Shown: positions 9,101-17,667 of the stretch, piece after piece | Layout of the letters: each line of letters opens with the position of its first letter | How positions within the stretch are numbered: position 1 is the stretch's first letter | DNA from: Thioclava arctica | GTDB lineage: Bacteria; Pseudomonadota; Alphaproteobacteria; Rhodobacterales; Rhodobacteraceae | Length of the DNA: 64,000 bases | NCBI RefSeq assembly: GCF_040892615.1 | Contig: NZ_JBFRYC010000001.1 | Span: forward strand, 124,001-188,000 | Reading direction: 5' to 3' | Made by a program: the position numbers and the translations under genes | Notes under the pieces: model-generated | Told to the model about the DNA's origin: nothing | Seen by the model: only the letters and a program-made list of their open reading frames with translations | The model's database searches: none

Positions 9101-9996
9101 TGCGCGCGCCGCTGTCCTTGCTGAAATCAGAACGTCCCAGCGCAGATCGCGTGGTGCCGCCCACCGGCTTTACCGCGCGCTTGACGCTGCTCACCGCCGC
9201 CGCGATGGCGTTTCTGGCGGTCTTCGCGCTGGCCCTGTCGCTGGCCACGGGGCGGCTGGCCAATCGCTGGGCCGATAGTCTGGCGCGTTCGGCCACGATC
9301 CGCATTTCCGCCCCGCCCGATCAGATGGAGGCGCAGGTCGCTGCCGTGCTGGCGGTCCTTAAAACGACGCCAGGCGTGGCCAGTGACCGGGTGCTGGGCA
9401 ATGATGAGATGAAGGCGCTGCTCAAGCCGTGGTTCGGCCCCGATCTGCCCGTTGACGCGCTGCCGCTGCCCAAGCTGATCGCGGTCACCGAGACCAGTGA
9501 AGGCGTTGACTCCGAAGGGTTGCGCCTGCGCCTGCAGGGCGAAGCGCCCGGCGCGGTGTTTGATGATCACACCCGCTGGCGTCGCCCGTTGGTGGCGGCG
9601 GCGGAACGCATCCGCTTGCTGGGGCTGATGTCGCTGGTGCTGATTTTCGGGGCGATGGCGGGGATGATCACGCTGGCCGCGCAAGCTGCCTTGGCCGCCA
9701 ATGGGCAGGTGATCGCCACGCTGCGGCTGGTGGGCGCGCGCGATATGTTCATTGCGCGCGCTTTTGTGCGTCGCTTTACGCTGCGCGGGCTCGCAGGGGC
9801 TGGGCTGGGTGTGCTATTGGGAATGGTGGCGGTGGCCGCACTCCCCTCGACCAATGAGGCTGGTGGCTTTCTGACCGGCTTGGGCTTTAGCGGTTGGGGC
9901 TGGCTCTGGCCGCTGATTATTCCGCCAGTGGCTGCGATTGTCGCCTATGGTGCGACCCGTTTTGCCGCCACACGAATGCTTCGGAGAATTCGCTGA
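9100..9996 (+). CDS. ftsX: Cell division protein FtsX
   Basis: Membrane partner of FtsE. The ATG at 9100 shares its A with the ftsE TGA; a GTG three bases upstream is an alternative start. 298 residues. A first membrane helix lies near residues 27-50 (MAFLAVFALALSLATG), then a periplasmic loop, and three more helices near 170-195, 225-247 and 265-285, matching the FtsX/MacB-like fold. The stop overlaps the start of plsC as TGATG. The arrangement ftsE-ftsX-acyltransferase is common in this order. Confidence 0.93.
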   Translation: MRAPLSLLKSERPSADRVVPPTGFTARLTLLTAAAMAFLAVFALALSLATGRLANRWADSLARSATIRISAPPDQMEAQVAAVLAVLKTTPGVASDRVLGNDEMKALLKPWFGPDLPVDALPLPKLIAVTETSEGVDSEGLRLRLQGEAPGAVFDDHTRWRRPLVAAAERIRLLGLMSLVLIFGAMAGMITLAAQAALAANGQVIATLRLVGARDMFIARAFVRRFTLRGLAGAGLGVLLGMVAVAALPSTNEAGGFLTGLGFSGWGWLWPLIIPPVAAIVAYGATRFAATRMLRRIR

Positions 9997-10772
9997 TGAC
10001 AGAGCCTACGACCCCCTATCACCCCGGCAAGATCACGTGGTTCAGCTATGTGCGCGCGGCGGTGTTTTATGTTCATATCTCTTTGGCGACGCTGTTTTTC
10101 GGCATCTGGGGGCTGATATTCCAGCTACCCCGAGGTCGCATCGGGGCACATCGGGTGGCCTCGGTCTGGTCGGGACACCTGCTGGCGGCGGCGCGGTTCT
10201 ATCTGGGTCTGCGCTATGAATTGCGCGGCGAGATGCCCACCGGCGATTGTCTGGTTGGGGCCAAGCATCAAAGTTTCTTTGATATTCTGATCCTCGCCCA
10301 TCACATGCCGCAGCGCTCTTTCATCATGAAAAAGCAGATCATGAACGTGCCAATCATGGGCTGGTTCGCGTTGCAGGCGGGCTGTATCCCGATTGACCGC
10401 TCGCGCGGGTCAGAGGCGATGAAGGTGATGCTTGAGGGCGTGAAAGAGGCGCAAAAGAATGGTTTGGGCCAGTTGATCATCTACCCCGAAGGCACGCGCA
10501 CCTATCCCGGTGAAAAGCGCCGCTACAAGCAGGGGATCGGGGTGATTTCGAATGCGACGGGCCTGCCGGTCTATCCGATTGCAACCAATGTCGGCGTGTT
10601 CTGGAGCAAGCGCGGCTGGCCGATCCATTCCGGAGTGGGCGTGGTCGAATTCATGCCCCCGATTGCGCCCGGCCTGCCTGCGGCCGAGCTGCTGGCCGAG
10701 TTGCAACGCCGGGTCGAGGCGGAGTCAGATAAACTGATGGCCGAAGCCGGGTTCATCGCGCCCAAGGGCTAA
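9996..10772 (+). CDS. plsC: 1-acyl-sn-glycerol-3-phosphate acyltransferase
   Basis: Transfers an acyl chain to lysophosphatidic acid to make phosphatidic acid at the inner membrane. 258 residues from the ATG overlapping the ftsX stop. An N-terminal membrane segment (about residues 20-45) precedes the acyltransferase motifs: HQSFFD (H-x4-D, catalytic pair, near 89-94), then a GCIPIDR-type block, and YPEGTR near 164-169 for glycerophosphate binding. The exact acceptor is inferred from the family; some relatives acylate other lysolipids. It is the last gene of the ftsE operon; no clear terminator is visible before the convergent accA. Confidence 0.92.
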   Translation: MTEPTTPYHPGKITWFSYVRAAVFYVHISLATLFFGIWGLIFQLPRGRIGAHRVASVWSGHLLAAARFYLGLRYELRGEMPTGDCLVGAKHQSFFDILILAHHMPQRSFIMKKQIMNVPIMGWFALQAGCIPIDRSRGSEAMKVMLEGVKEAQKNGLGQLIIYPEGTRTYPGEKRRYKQGIGVISNATGLPVYPIATNVGVFWSKRGWPIHSGVGVVEFMPPIAPGLPAAELLAELQRRVEAESDKLMAEAGFIAPKG

Positions 10773-10816
10773 GCTGGCTGTCTTTATCTAACGGGGTATC
10801 GGGGGCCGGGCGCGCG

Positions 10817-11776
10817 TTACGCCGCCAGCCCCTTCGTGCCGATATCGAGGAATTTCTTGCGCCGCGCCGCGATCAACTCGGCGGGGGCCATCCCGTCCAA
10901 CTCGGCCAGCATCAGTTCAATCTCAGAGCCGACCGAGGCAATGGCCGCACGCGCATCGCGTTGCGCCCCGCCCATCGGTTCTTTGATGATCCGGTCGATG
11001 ACACCCACCTTTTTCAGATCTTGCGCGGTCAGGCGCAGCGCCTCGGCGGCTTCGCGCATCTTCTCGGAATCCTTCCACAGGATCGAGGCGCAGCCCTCGG
11101 GCGAGATCACCGAATAGACTGAATGTTCCAGCATCGCGACGCGATCCCCGGTGGCAAACGCCACAGCTCCGCCCGAGCCACCTTCACCGATAATCACCGA
11201 AATCAGCGGCACGCCGATCTGCAGACATTTCTCGGTCGAACGCGCGATGGCCTCGGATTGGCCGCGCTCTTCGGCGCCCTTGCCGGGATAGGCGCCGGGC
11301 GTGTCGATCAGCGCCACCACGGGCAGCCCGAACCGATCTGCCAGATCCATCAAACGGACCGCCTTGCGGTAACCTTCCGGGCGCGCCATGCCGAAATTGC
11401 GCTCAATCCGGCTGGTGGTGTCATGCCCTTTTTCATGGCCAATCACCATCACCGGACGGTCATTGAGACGCGCGATCCCGCCCATCACGGCATGGTCATC
11501 GGCAAAATTGCGATCGCCTGCGAGGGGGGTGAACTCGGTGAAAAGTTGGTCGATATAAGCACGGCAATGAGGCCGTTCGGGATGGCGCGCGACCTGGCAT
11601 TTCCGCCAGGCGCTGAGATCTTTATACAGATCGCGCAGCATCGTATCGGCTTTCTTGTCGAGGGCCTTGGCCTCTTTTTCGACATCCATCTGCTCGTTTT
11701 TGCGAGCCAGCGCACGCAGCTCTTCGGCTTTGCCTTCGATTTCGGCGAGCGGTTTTTCAAATTCGAGATAGGTCAT
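10817..11776 (-). CDS. accA: Acetyl-CoA carboxylase carboxyltransferase subunit alpha
   Basis: With AccD it transfers the carboxyl group from carboxybiotin to acetyl-CoA to make malonyl-CoA, the first step of fatty acid synthesis. 319 residues, the usual length. The N-terminus (MTYLEFEKPLAEIEGK) and the helical first 80 residues are typical. The crotonase-like core has DTPGAYPGKGAEERGQSEAIA near 190-210, and GEGGSGGAVA near 225 for the oxyanion and CoA site. It stands alone, convergent with plsC and divergent from the GyrI-like gene across about 155 bases. Confidence 0.97.
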   Translation of the reverse strand: MTYLEFEKPLAEIEGKAEELRALARKNEQMDVEKEAKALDKKADTMLRDLYKDLSAWRKCQVARHPERPHCRAYIDQLFTEFTPLAGDRNFADDHAVMGGIARLNDRPVMVIGHEKGHDTTSRIERNFGMARPEGYRKAVRLMDLADRFGLPVVALIDTPGAYPGKGAEERGQSEAIARSTEKCLQIGVPLISVIIGEGGSGGAVAFATGDRVAMLEHSVYSVISPEGCASILWKDSEKMREAAEALRLTAQDLKKVGVIDRIIKEPMGGAQRDARAAIASVGSEIELMLAELDGMAPAELIAARRKKFLDIGTKGLAA

Positions 11777-11931
11777 GGATCACCCCGGTGTCGCAAACTG
11801 ATCCTTTCTATGAAGCGCGCGTGCTGGAAATGCAACCGGGCGCGCGGGACTATGCCGCAGTTGCGAAGTCGCGTCTGGCTGCTAGGCTTTCTGTGCAAGG
11901 ACAGACGTGAATCAGCAAGATGGGGGGCGCC

Positions 11932-12399
11932 ATGGCGTTTGAAGTCGAATTGAAGCATCTACCTTCGGTGCGCTTGGCCGGGTTGGCACATCGCGGACCC
12001 TATCCCACAATCGGGCCGATCTTTCGAGAATTGGCCGGGCTGATCCCCGAACCCTCATGGGTCGAGGTCGAAGGCGGCGCGATGATCGGGCATGACAATC
12101 CGCGCGTCGTGGCGCCCGAAGATCTGCGCTCGCATGCGTGTTTTGTCGTCAGCGAGGGCTTTGCGCTGGTGCCGCCGCTGGAAGAAATCCGTTATCCTTC
12201 AGGGCGTAACGCGATTTTGCATGTGCAAGGGCCCTACACCTTATTGCCCGAGGCCTATCGTTGGCTGGTTGAGGAGTGGTTCCCAAATTCGGGCGAACGG
12301 CACCGCGATTTGGCCATGTATGAGGTTTATCTCAACGATCCCAGCAATACCGCGCCCGAGGATCTGGTGACGGAAATCCGTTTTCCGCTGAAAGGCTGA
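11932..12399 (+). CDS. GyrI-like small-molecule-binding domain protein
   Basis: A 155-residue stand-alone GyrI-like (SbmC/AraC effector-binding) domain. I choose the ATG at 11932, preceded by GGGGGGC; an ATG 12 bases upstream is possible. The N-terminal strand motif VELKHLPSVRLAGLAHRGPY, the middle segment LRSHACFVVSEGF, and the late YEVYLNDPSNTAPEDLVTEI are typical of the fold; the last motif carries conserved Asp-Pro and Leu-x-Thr-x-I. No DNA-binding domain is attached, so it may bind a ligand or inhibit gyrase like SbmC. The ligand cannot be inferred from sequence. Confidence 0.85.
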   Translation: MAFEVELKHLPSVRLAGLAHRGPYPTIGPIFRELAGLIPEPSWVEVEGGAMIGHDNPRVVAPEDLRSHACFVVSEGFALVPPLEEIRYPSGRNAILHVQGPYTLLPEAYRWLVEEWFPNSGERHRDLAMYEVYLNDPSNTAPEDLVTEIRFPLKG

Positions 12400-12454
12400 G
12401 CCGCGTCACACCCTTGTCACATCCGTATGGGACTGGCGGGCGCGAGATACGGAG

Positions 12455-12480
12455 ACGCCCCAGCTTTGGGCCGGGGCGTT
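12455..12480 (+). terminator. Weak hairpin after the GyrI-like gene
   Basis: Arms ACGCCCC (12455-12461) and GGGGCGT (12473-12479) around an 11-base loop. Only two T follow, so termination would be inefficient. It lies 56 bases after the stop, between convergent genes. Confidence 0.4.
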
Positions 12481-12561
12481 CCTATTCCCTCATGCGACCG
12501 GGCCTCCCCTCCCTGTCGCTCCGGGATTCCATCACTATACCGCGATTCGTTTTTACGTGGC

Positions 12562-13518
12562 TTAGTTTTTAATCATTTCAGCCTGTCTGACAATCACTTC
12601 TGCCTGTTTTATCGAGGCGATGTCGACAAGGCGCCCTTTGTAAACAGTTGCGCCCTCGCCGCGCGCGGTGGCGTCCTGCATTGCGGCCAAAATTTCGCGC
12701 GCTTCGTTCACTGCGGCGTCCGAGGGCGTGAAGACCTCATTGGCCAGCGCGATCTGCTTGGGGTGGATCGCCCATTTGCCGACCATGCCCAAAGTGGCCG
12801 AGCGCAAGGCCTGCGCGCGGAAGCCCTCATCATCAGAGAAATCGCCAAACGGCCCATCGACCGGCAGGATGCCATGGGTGCGACAGGCCGCGACGATGGC
12901 GGTTTGCGCCCAGTGCCACGGGTCTGACCAGTATTTCGCCCCCTCGCGCAGCATGTAGTAGTTTTCCTGCGTGCCTCCGATCCCGGTGGTTTGCATCCCC
13001 ATCGAGGCCGCGAAATCCGCAGCCCCCAGGCTCATCGCCTGCAAGCGGGGCGAGGAGGCCGCGATTTCCTCGACATGGGCGATGCCCGCGGCACTTTCGA
13101 TGATCACCTCAAAGCTGATCTTTTTCTTGCGCCCCTTGGCGGTCTCGATCGCGGTGACCAGCGCGTCCACGGCGTAAACATCCGCCGCACATCCCACTTT
13201 CGGGATCATGATCTGGTCGATGCGTTCGCTGCCCTCTTCCAGCAATTCAACCACATCACGATACCAATAAGGCGTATCCAGCCCGTTAATGCGCACCGAC
13301 AGATATTTGCTGTTCCAGTCGATCTCGTGGCTGGCCGCGATGATATTGCGCCGCGCCTGCGCCTTGTCGTTGGGCGCAACCGAATCCTCAAGATCGAGGT
13401 TGATGACATCGGCTGCCGAGGCTGCCATCTTGGGGAAAAGCTTGGTATTGGAGCCAGGGCCAAAGAGCTGGCAGCGGTTCGGACGGGCCGGGGAAGCGGG
13501 TTGGACGCGGAAGCTCAT
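12562..13518 (-). CDS. mcl1: L-malyl-CoA / beta-methylmalyl-CoA lyase
   Basis: HpcH/HpaI-fold, Mg-dependent lyase that cleaves beta-methylmalyl-CoA to glyoxylate and propionyl-CoA and malyl-CoA to glyoxylate and acetyl-CoA, in the ethylmalonyl-CoA pathway for acetate-level carbon. From the ATG at 13518 it has 318 residues, the length known for the Rhodobacter sphaeroides enzyme. NRCQLFGPGSNTKLFPKMA (substrate loop), INLDLEDSV (metal-binding acidic residues, near 41-49), VRINGLDTPYWYRD and IIESAAGI (near 139-146) are family motifs. A longer frame adds 45 residues with no homology. It is divergent from the dgcN operon over 260 bases. Confidence 0.93.
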   Translation of the reverse strand: MSFRVQPASPARPNRCQLFGPGSNTKLFPKMAASAADVINLDLEDSVAPNDKAQARRNIIAASHEIDWNSKYLSVRINGLDTPYWYRDVVELLEEGSERIDQIMIPKVGCAADVYAVDALVTAIETAKGRKKKISFEVIIESAAGIAHVEEIAASSPRLQAMSLGAADFAASMGMQTTGIGGTQENYYMLREGAKYWSDPWHWAQTAIVAACRTHGILPVDGPFGDFSDDEGFRAQALRSATLGMVGKWAIHPKQIALANEVFTPSDAAVNEAREILAAMQDATARGEGATVYKGRLVDIASIKQAEVIVRQAEMIKN

Positions 13519-13778
13519 GGGAAGGCCTTTCGCAAGTAAGTTACGTTTCTCGTTGCGGTTTGGGTATATTGTTGCGCGCGCCCTTGCAAGGCGATTTTGC
13601 GCGTGCAGAATCGTCAGCCGCAATGCAGCATGACCCTTGGGCTGCGTGGGCATTTCGGCGGCAATTTGGGGTGTTGGGCGAAGAATCTCCCGCTAGACCC
13701 GCCATGATGCGCACAAATCCCCAAGAAATTTCCCAATCGCGCCCTATCATCACTCTGAATTCGCAACAGGAGACCCAA
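13519..13778. promoter_or_regulatory. Divergent intergenic region between mcl1 and dgcN
   Basis: 260 bases with no convincing gene, which must hold promoters for both sides. A TTGCAA at 13584-13589 is followed seven bases later by TTGCGC. That loosely recalls the TTGCAA half-sites of RamB/PccR-type acyl-CoA-metabolism regulators, but the second half is poor and I do not claim a site. CAGGAGAC directly precedes the dgcN ATG. Confidence 0.4.
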
Positions 13779-14786
13779 ATGGCACTGATCGACACCCCTT
13801 ATCTGCTGTTTCTGGGCGATGCGCCCGACCCGCTGGCTGCGAAAGTGGCGCAAGGGATCAAAGATTGGCGCCCCGAATTTGCTATTGGTCAGTTCCGGAT
13901 GGAGGGCTGTGAGGCCGATATGGGCATTCCCGACATGGACCTTGCGCAAGCCATCGCGGCGGGCTGCAAAACGCTGGTGATCGGGGTTGCCAACCGGGGC
14001 GGCGTGATCAGTCAGGCGTGGAAAAAGGTGCTGGTGCAGGCGCTGGAAGAGGGGCTCGACATTGCCTCGGGGCTGCACAACCTGCTGCGCGACGAACCCG
14101 AATTGGTTGCCGTGGCCGAAGCTTGCGGGCGGCAGCTGCATGACGTGCGCATTCCGTCGGTGAAATACCCGATCGCCAATGGCGAGAAACGCACCGGCAA
14201 GCGCTGTCTGGCGGTGGGCACGGATTGCTCGGTCGGCAAAATGTATACCGCGCTGTGTCTGGAACGCGAGATGCTGGATCGCGGTATGAAAGCCAGCTTC
14301 CGCGCGACCGGCCAGACCGGTATTCTGATCACCGGTGACGGCGTGCCGCTGGATGCGGTGATTGCCGATTTCATGGCCGGCTCGATCGAATATCTTACGC
14401 CCGATAACGACCCCGATCATTGGGATCTGATCGAGGGGCAGGGCAGCCTGTTCCACATCAGCTATTCGGGTGTGACGATGGCGCTGATCCATGGTGGCGC
14501 GCCCGATGCGCTGATCTTGTCGCATGAGCCCACGCGCGCGCATATGCGCGGCTTGCCCGGCTACACTTTGCCCTCGCTTGAGGCGCTGCGCGATATGGCG
14601 CTCAGCCTTGCGCATGTGGTCAATCCTGACTGTCAGGTCGTGGGCATTTCGGTGAACACGCAAAAGATGCCCGAGGATGAAGCGCGCGCCTATCTGGCCA
14701 AACTCGAGGCCGATATGGGCTTGCCCGCCACCGACCCGTTCCGTTTTGGCGCAGGCAAGCTGGTGGACGCGCTCGCTGCAATCTGA
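13779..14786 (+). CDS. dgcN: D-glutamate N-acetyltransferase DgcN (DUF1611 family)
   Basis: 335 residues from the ATG at 13779, which has CAGGAGAC before it. DUF1611 proteins have an N-terminal Rossmann-like part (VIGVANRGGVISQAWKK near 66-82) and a P-loop-like C-terminal part; here the loop is GTDCSVGKMYTAL near residues 147-159, with GQGSLFHISYSG near 228. In marine bacteria, DgcN was described as acetylating D-glutamate, with DgcA then racemising N-acetyl-D-Glu. The direct neighbour downstream is an enolase-superfamily epimerase fitting DgcA, which supports this assignment over a generic DUF1611 label. I recognise the family from sequence and context; the reaction is not tested here. Confidence 0.85.
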   Translation: MALIDTPYLLFLGDAPDPLAAKVAQGIKDWRPEFAIGQFRMEGCEADMGIPDMDLAQAIAAGCKTLVIGVANRGGVISQAWKKVLVQALEEGLDIASGLHNLLRDEPELVAVAEACGRQLHDVRIPSVKYPIANGEKRTGKRCLAVGTDCSVGKMYTALCLEREMLDRGMKASFRATGQTGILITGDGVPLDAVIADFMAGSIEYLTPDNDPDHWDLIEGQGSLFHISYSGVTMALIHGGAPDALILSHEPTRAHMRGLPGYTLPSLEALRDMALSLAHVVNPDCQVVGISVNTQKMPEDEARAYLAKLEADMGLPATDPFRFGAGKLVDALAAI

Positions 14787-14800
14787 TCGGATGCGCAGGT

Positions 14801-14848
14801 GGCCGGGGGCAGGAGCCTCCGGCGGGAGTATTTTGAGCTAGATGAAAG
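14801..14848 (+). repeat. Candidate Rhodobacteraceae intergenic element
   Basis: The dgcN-dgcA gap contains a G/C-rich segment with CCTCCGGCGGGAGTATTTT followed by GATGAAAGAG. I recall this core as common between genes in Rhodobacteraceae genomes. It can form a small CTCC/GGAG stem, and its end supplies the dgcA ribosome-binding site. I see no second copy in this window, so the repeat status rests on recollection. Confidence 0.35.
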
Positions 14849-14858
14849 AGAGGCGCTT

Positions 14859-15821
14859 ATGATCCGCGTTCAGCATGACACCTTCAAATTGGCGCAGGTG
14901 TTCACCATCGCGCGCGGGTCTAAAAGCGCGGCCGAGGTATTGACCGCCACGGTGGAACGCGACGGCGTAAAGGGCTGGGGCGAATGTGTGCCCTATGCGC
15001 GCTATGGCGAAAGCCTGGACAGTGTCACCGCCCAGATCGAAAGTTTGCCTGCGGGCATCACGCGCGCCGAGTTGCAAGAGGCCTTGCCCGCAGGGGCGGC
15101 GCGCAACGCGGTCGATTGCGCCTTGTGGGACTGGGAGGCCAAGCGCGCGGGCAAATCGGTTTGGGAGCTGGCCGGTCTGGCGCGCCCTGAACCGCTGATC
15201 ACCGCCTACACGCTGTCGCTTGATACGCCCGAGGCGATGCGCGCCTCGGCTGCCGCGCAGGCCCATCGCCCGTTGCTGAAAATCAAGCTGGGCACGCCTG
15301 ATGATCTGCCGCGTTTGCGCGCGGTGCGTGAGGGGGCCCCCGAGGCCCGCATCATCATCGATGCCAATGAGGGATGGGAGCTGGAGACCTTCCTTGATCT
15401 GCAAGCAGAGCTGCACCGTCTTGGCGTTGTGCTGGTCGAGCAGCCCTTGCCGGCGGCGGCGGACGAGGCGCTGTCGGGGGTCGAGCGATTGGTGCCGATC
15501 TGCGCCGATGAAAGCTGCCATGACCGCGCCAGTCTGATTGACCTACGCGGCAAATATGATGTCATCAATATCAAGCTCGACAAGACCGGCGGGCTGACCG
15601 AGGCGCTGGCCCTGCGTGCGCTGGCGCATTCGGAAGGGTTTGGTGTGATGGTGGGCTGCATGGTTGGCTCGAGCCTCGCGATGGCGCCGGCGGTGCTGGT
15701 CGCGCAGGGCGCCGATTTCGTGGACCTTGACGGCCCGTTGCTTCTGGCCGAAGACCGCAGCGTGCCGTTGCATTACAAGGGCAGCAAAATGGACCCGCCC
15801 GAGCCAGAGCTTTGGGGCTGA
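14859..15821 (+). CDS. dgcA: N-acetyl-D-glutamate racemase DgcA (enolase-superfamily dipeptide-epimerase type)
   Basis: 320 residues from ATG 14859 (GAAAGAGAGGC before it). Enolase-superfamily features: N-terminal capping domain, then a barrel with the KxK base pair in LLKIKLGT (near 146-153), metal ligands in IIIDANEGW (Asp near 168), VEQPLP (Glu near 195) and CADESC (Asp near 219), and the second base lysine in INIKLDKTGG near 242-251. This layout is that of dipeptide epimerases and N-acyl-amino-acid racemases. Being between dgcN and a D-amino-acid transaminase gene points to N-acetyl-D-Glu as substrate. L-Ala-D/L-Glu epimerase is the main alternative. Confidence 0.86.
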   Translation: MIRVQHDTFKLAQVFTIARGSKSAAEVLTATVERDGVKGWGECVPYARYGESLDSVTAQIESLPAGITRAELQEALPAGAARNAVDCALWDWEAKRAGKSVWELAGLARPEPLITAYTLSLDTPEAMRASAAAQAHRPLLKIKLGTPDDLPRLRAVREGAPEARIIIDANEGWELETFLDLQAELHRLGVVLVEQPLPAAADEALSGVERLVPICADESCHDRASLIDLRGKYDVINIKLDKTGGLTEALALRALAHSEGFGVMVGCMVGSSLAMAPAVLVAQGADFVDLDGPLLLAEDRSVPLHYKGSKMDPPEPELWG

Positions 15822-15836
15822 GTGAAGGAGATCGAA

Positions 15837-16697
15837 ATGAGCCGGACTGTCTATCTGAACGGGGCGTATCTGCCCGAGGAAGAGGCCACGGTCTCGATCT
15901 TTGACCGGGGCTTCGTGATGGGCGACGCGGTTTATGAGGTCACCTCGATTTTGGGCGGCAAGATCCTCGAATTCGAAGGTCACATGAACCGTCTGGCCCG
16001 CTCGCTCAGCGAGTTGGAGATGACCTGCGATCTGAGCCGCGAGCAATGGATCGAGATCCACCGCGAGCTGATCGCGCGCAACAATATTGACGAGGGGCTG
16101 GTGTATTTGCAGGTCTCGCGCGGCAATGCGGGGGATCGCGATTTCCATTACCCGCCCGCAGGCACGCCGCCCACCGTTGTGCTGTATACCCAAGCCAAGA
16201 CGAACCTCGCCAATGATCCCAAAGCAAAGATCGGCATCAAGGTGATCTCGCTGCCCGATCTGCGTTGGCATCGCCGCGACATCAAGACCGTGCAACTGCT
16301 CTATCCCTCGATGGCCAAGATGGCCGCCGAAGCGCAGGGCAAGAATGATGCGTGGTTCGTTGAGGACGGGTTTGTCACCGAGGGCAGCTCGAACAACACC
16401 TATATCGTCAAGGGCAACAAGATCATCACGCGGCATCTGTCGCATGATATCCTGCACGGGATCACCCGCGTCTCACTGCTGAAATACGCCGCCGAAGCGC
16501 AGATGGAGATCGAGGAACGCCCTTATACCATCGCCGAAGCGCAGGCCGCCGATGAGGCGTTTTTCACCTCGGCCTCGGCGTTCGTGATGCCGGTGGTCGA
16601 GGTCGATGGCGCGACGATCGGGTCAGGTAAACCCGGCCCCGTGGCGGCGCGTCTGCGTGAAATCTACCTAGAGGAAAGCCTCAAGGCCGCGATCTGA
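15837..16697 (+). CDS. dat: D-amino-acid transaminase (class IV PLP enzyme)
   Basis: 286 residues; the ATG at 15837 has AAGGAG at proper distance, and lies 15 bases after the dgcA stop. Fold-type IV motifs: FDRGFVMGDAVYEV (near 23-36), the PLP lysine region RRDIKTVQLLYPSMAK (lysine near 148), EGSSNNTYIV near 182-191 and FFTSASAFVMPV near 243. These match D-alanine/D-amino-acid aminotransferases rather than branched-chain ones. Together with dgcN and dgcA it would funnel amino groups of D-amino acids to D-Glu and then to L-Glu via N-acetyl intermediates. A strong terminator follows. Confidence 0.9.
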   Translation: MSRTVYLNGAYLPEEEATVSIFDRGFVMGDAVYEVTSILGGKILEFEGHMNRLARSLSELEMTCDLSREQWIEIHRELIARNNIDEGLVYLQVSRGNAGDRDFHYPPAGTPPTVVLYTQAKTNLANDPKAKIGIKVISLPDLRWHRRDIKTVQLLYPSMAKMAAEAQGKNDAWFVEDGFVTEGSSNNTYIVKGNKIITRHLSHDILHGITRVSLLKYAAEAQMEIEERPYTIAEAQAADEAFFTSASAFVMPVVEVDGATIGSGKPGPVAARLREIYLEESLKAAI

Positions 16698-16720
16698 TCT
16701 GCGTCAAAACGTGCGACATG

Positions 16721-16753
16721 AAAAAGCCCCGGCCAGCCCAGCCGGGGCTTTTT
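16721..16753 (+). terminator. Bidirectional rho-independent terminator
   Basis: Arms AAAAAGCCCCGGC (16721-16733) and GCCGGGGCTTTTT (16741-16753), a perfect 13-base stem with a 7-base loop. It has a T-run in the plus direction and A-run upstream, so it serves dat on the plus strand and the small envelope-protein gene ending at 16773 on the minus strand. Confidence 0.93.
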
Positions 16754-16772
16754 GCCCATGCGGTGCCTGAGG

Positions 16773-17429
16773 TCAGGCAACAGCCTGGGCGCGGAAAGAC
16801 ACAACCTCGGGTGTCAACTGCGCAGCCTCGATGTTTTCGATCAGCAAAATCGGCTCATCCGCGATCAGGGCAATCGTGTGCGGTCCCGATTGGGCGGGCG
16901 AAAAGCGGATTTCATTGCGATGCGGGGCAGGGCCGTCCATTTCAAGTACGATCTGGTCACCCAGCGTGAACCCCGTGATGCGCGGCAAGTCGGCCTCATC
17001 TTCGGCAAGATCGCTTTCTGCTTCGGCGCTGTCCAGCATCGCCGCGATTCGGGCCATGACGGCGGCATCAGCATCGCCCGGCACAGCTGCTGCCCCGCGA
17101 TCCGGGCGCGTGCGCGCAACATCACTTTTCGCGTCTTCCAGCGCTGTCTCGCGCAATTCACTGAGCGGCACGATCGGAGCTGTCAAATGGCTAAGCGTCT
17201 CGTCGCTTTGGCCTTTGGCCGCCCGCTTGAGGACGCGCAGTTTGAACTCGGGTAGTTGAAATCGGGGCAGTTCGTACTTGGTGCGTTTCTTGCGCATGCG
17301 TGGGGCGGGCACCGCGTCGCTTGCTGGGGTCTGCGCGCGCGTGTTTTTCACCCCAGCCGGGCGGGGCGAAAGTTCGGCCCAGCCCAGCAGGGCCAGCGCG
17401 ATTGTCACGGCAAGAAGCAAAGCGAACAT
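16773..17429 (-). CDS. Hypothetical membrane-anchored protein with C-terminal RTX-associated-type domain
   Basis: 218 residues, no assigned function. Residues 1-18 (MFALLLAVTIALALLGWA) are a hydrophobic N-terminal anchor or signal. A basic, Pro-rich stretch (about 45-70) follows. Residues about 148-214 (PRITGFTLGDQIVLEM... to IENIEAAQLTPEVVSF) resemble the domain that follows RTX repeats in calcium-binding proteins of this group, as in the upstream neighbour. No glycine-rich nonapeptide repeats are present. The start MFALL is shared with the neighbouring RTX-like protein, which suggests related targeting. Expression from its own promoter is likely, since 238 bases separate the two. Confidence 0.65.
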   Translation of the reverse strand: MFALLLAVTIALALLGWAELSPRPAGVKNTRAQTPASDAVPAPRMRKKRTKYELPRFQLPEFKLRVLKRAAKGQSDETLSHLTAPIVPLSELRETALEDAKSDVARTRPDRGAAAVPGDADAAVMARIAAMLDSAEAESDLAEDEADLPRITGFTLGDQIVLEMDGPAPHRNEIRFSPAQSGPHTIALIADEPILLIENIEAAQLTPEVVSFRAQAVA

Positions 17430-17667
17430 AGTTGAAAACTCCCGAATGTGACGGGTAGCATGCGGGCCGCTCGCACAGCGGGCAAGGCGTTTGTGGGGGC
17501 GATCGGGTGGGATTGTTCACGTCTGCTTTGCCAATCTCAACCTCTCGGTAGGATTACCCAAAACGCGTGCATCAAAGCCAAAAACGGGGTGACGAAACCA
17601 AGATTAAAGCGGGCAAAACCAGTGCTGATTTCACCCGCCAAAGACCGCCGATTCGGGCCTGAACGTG

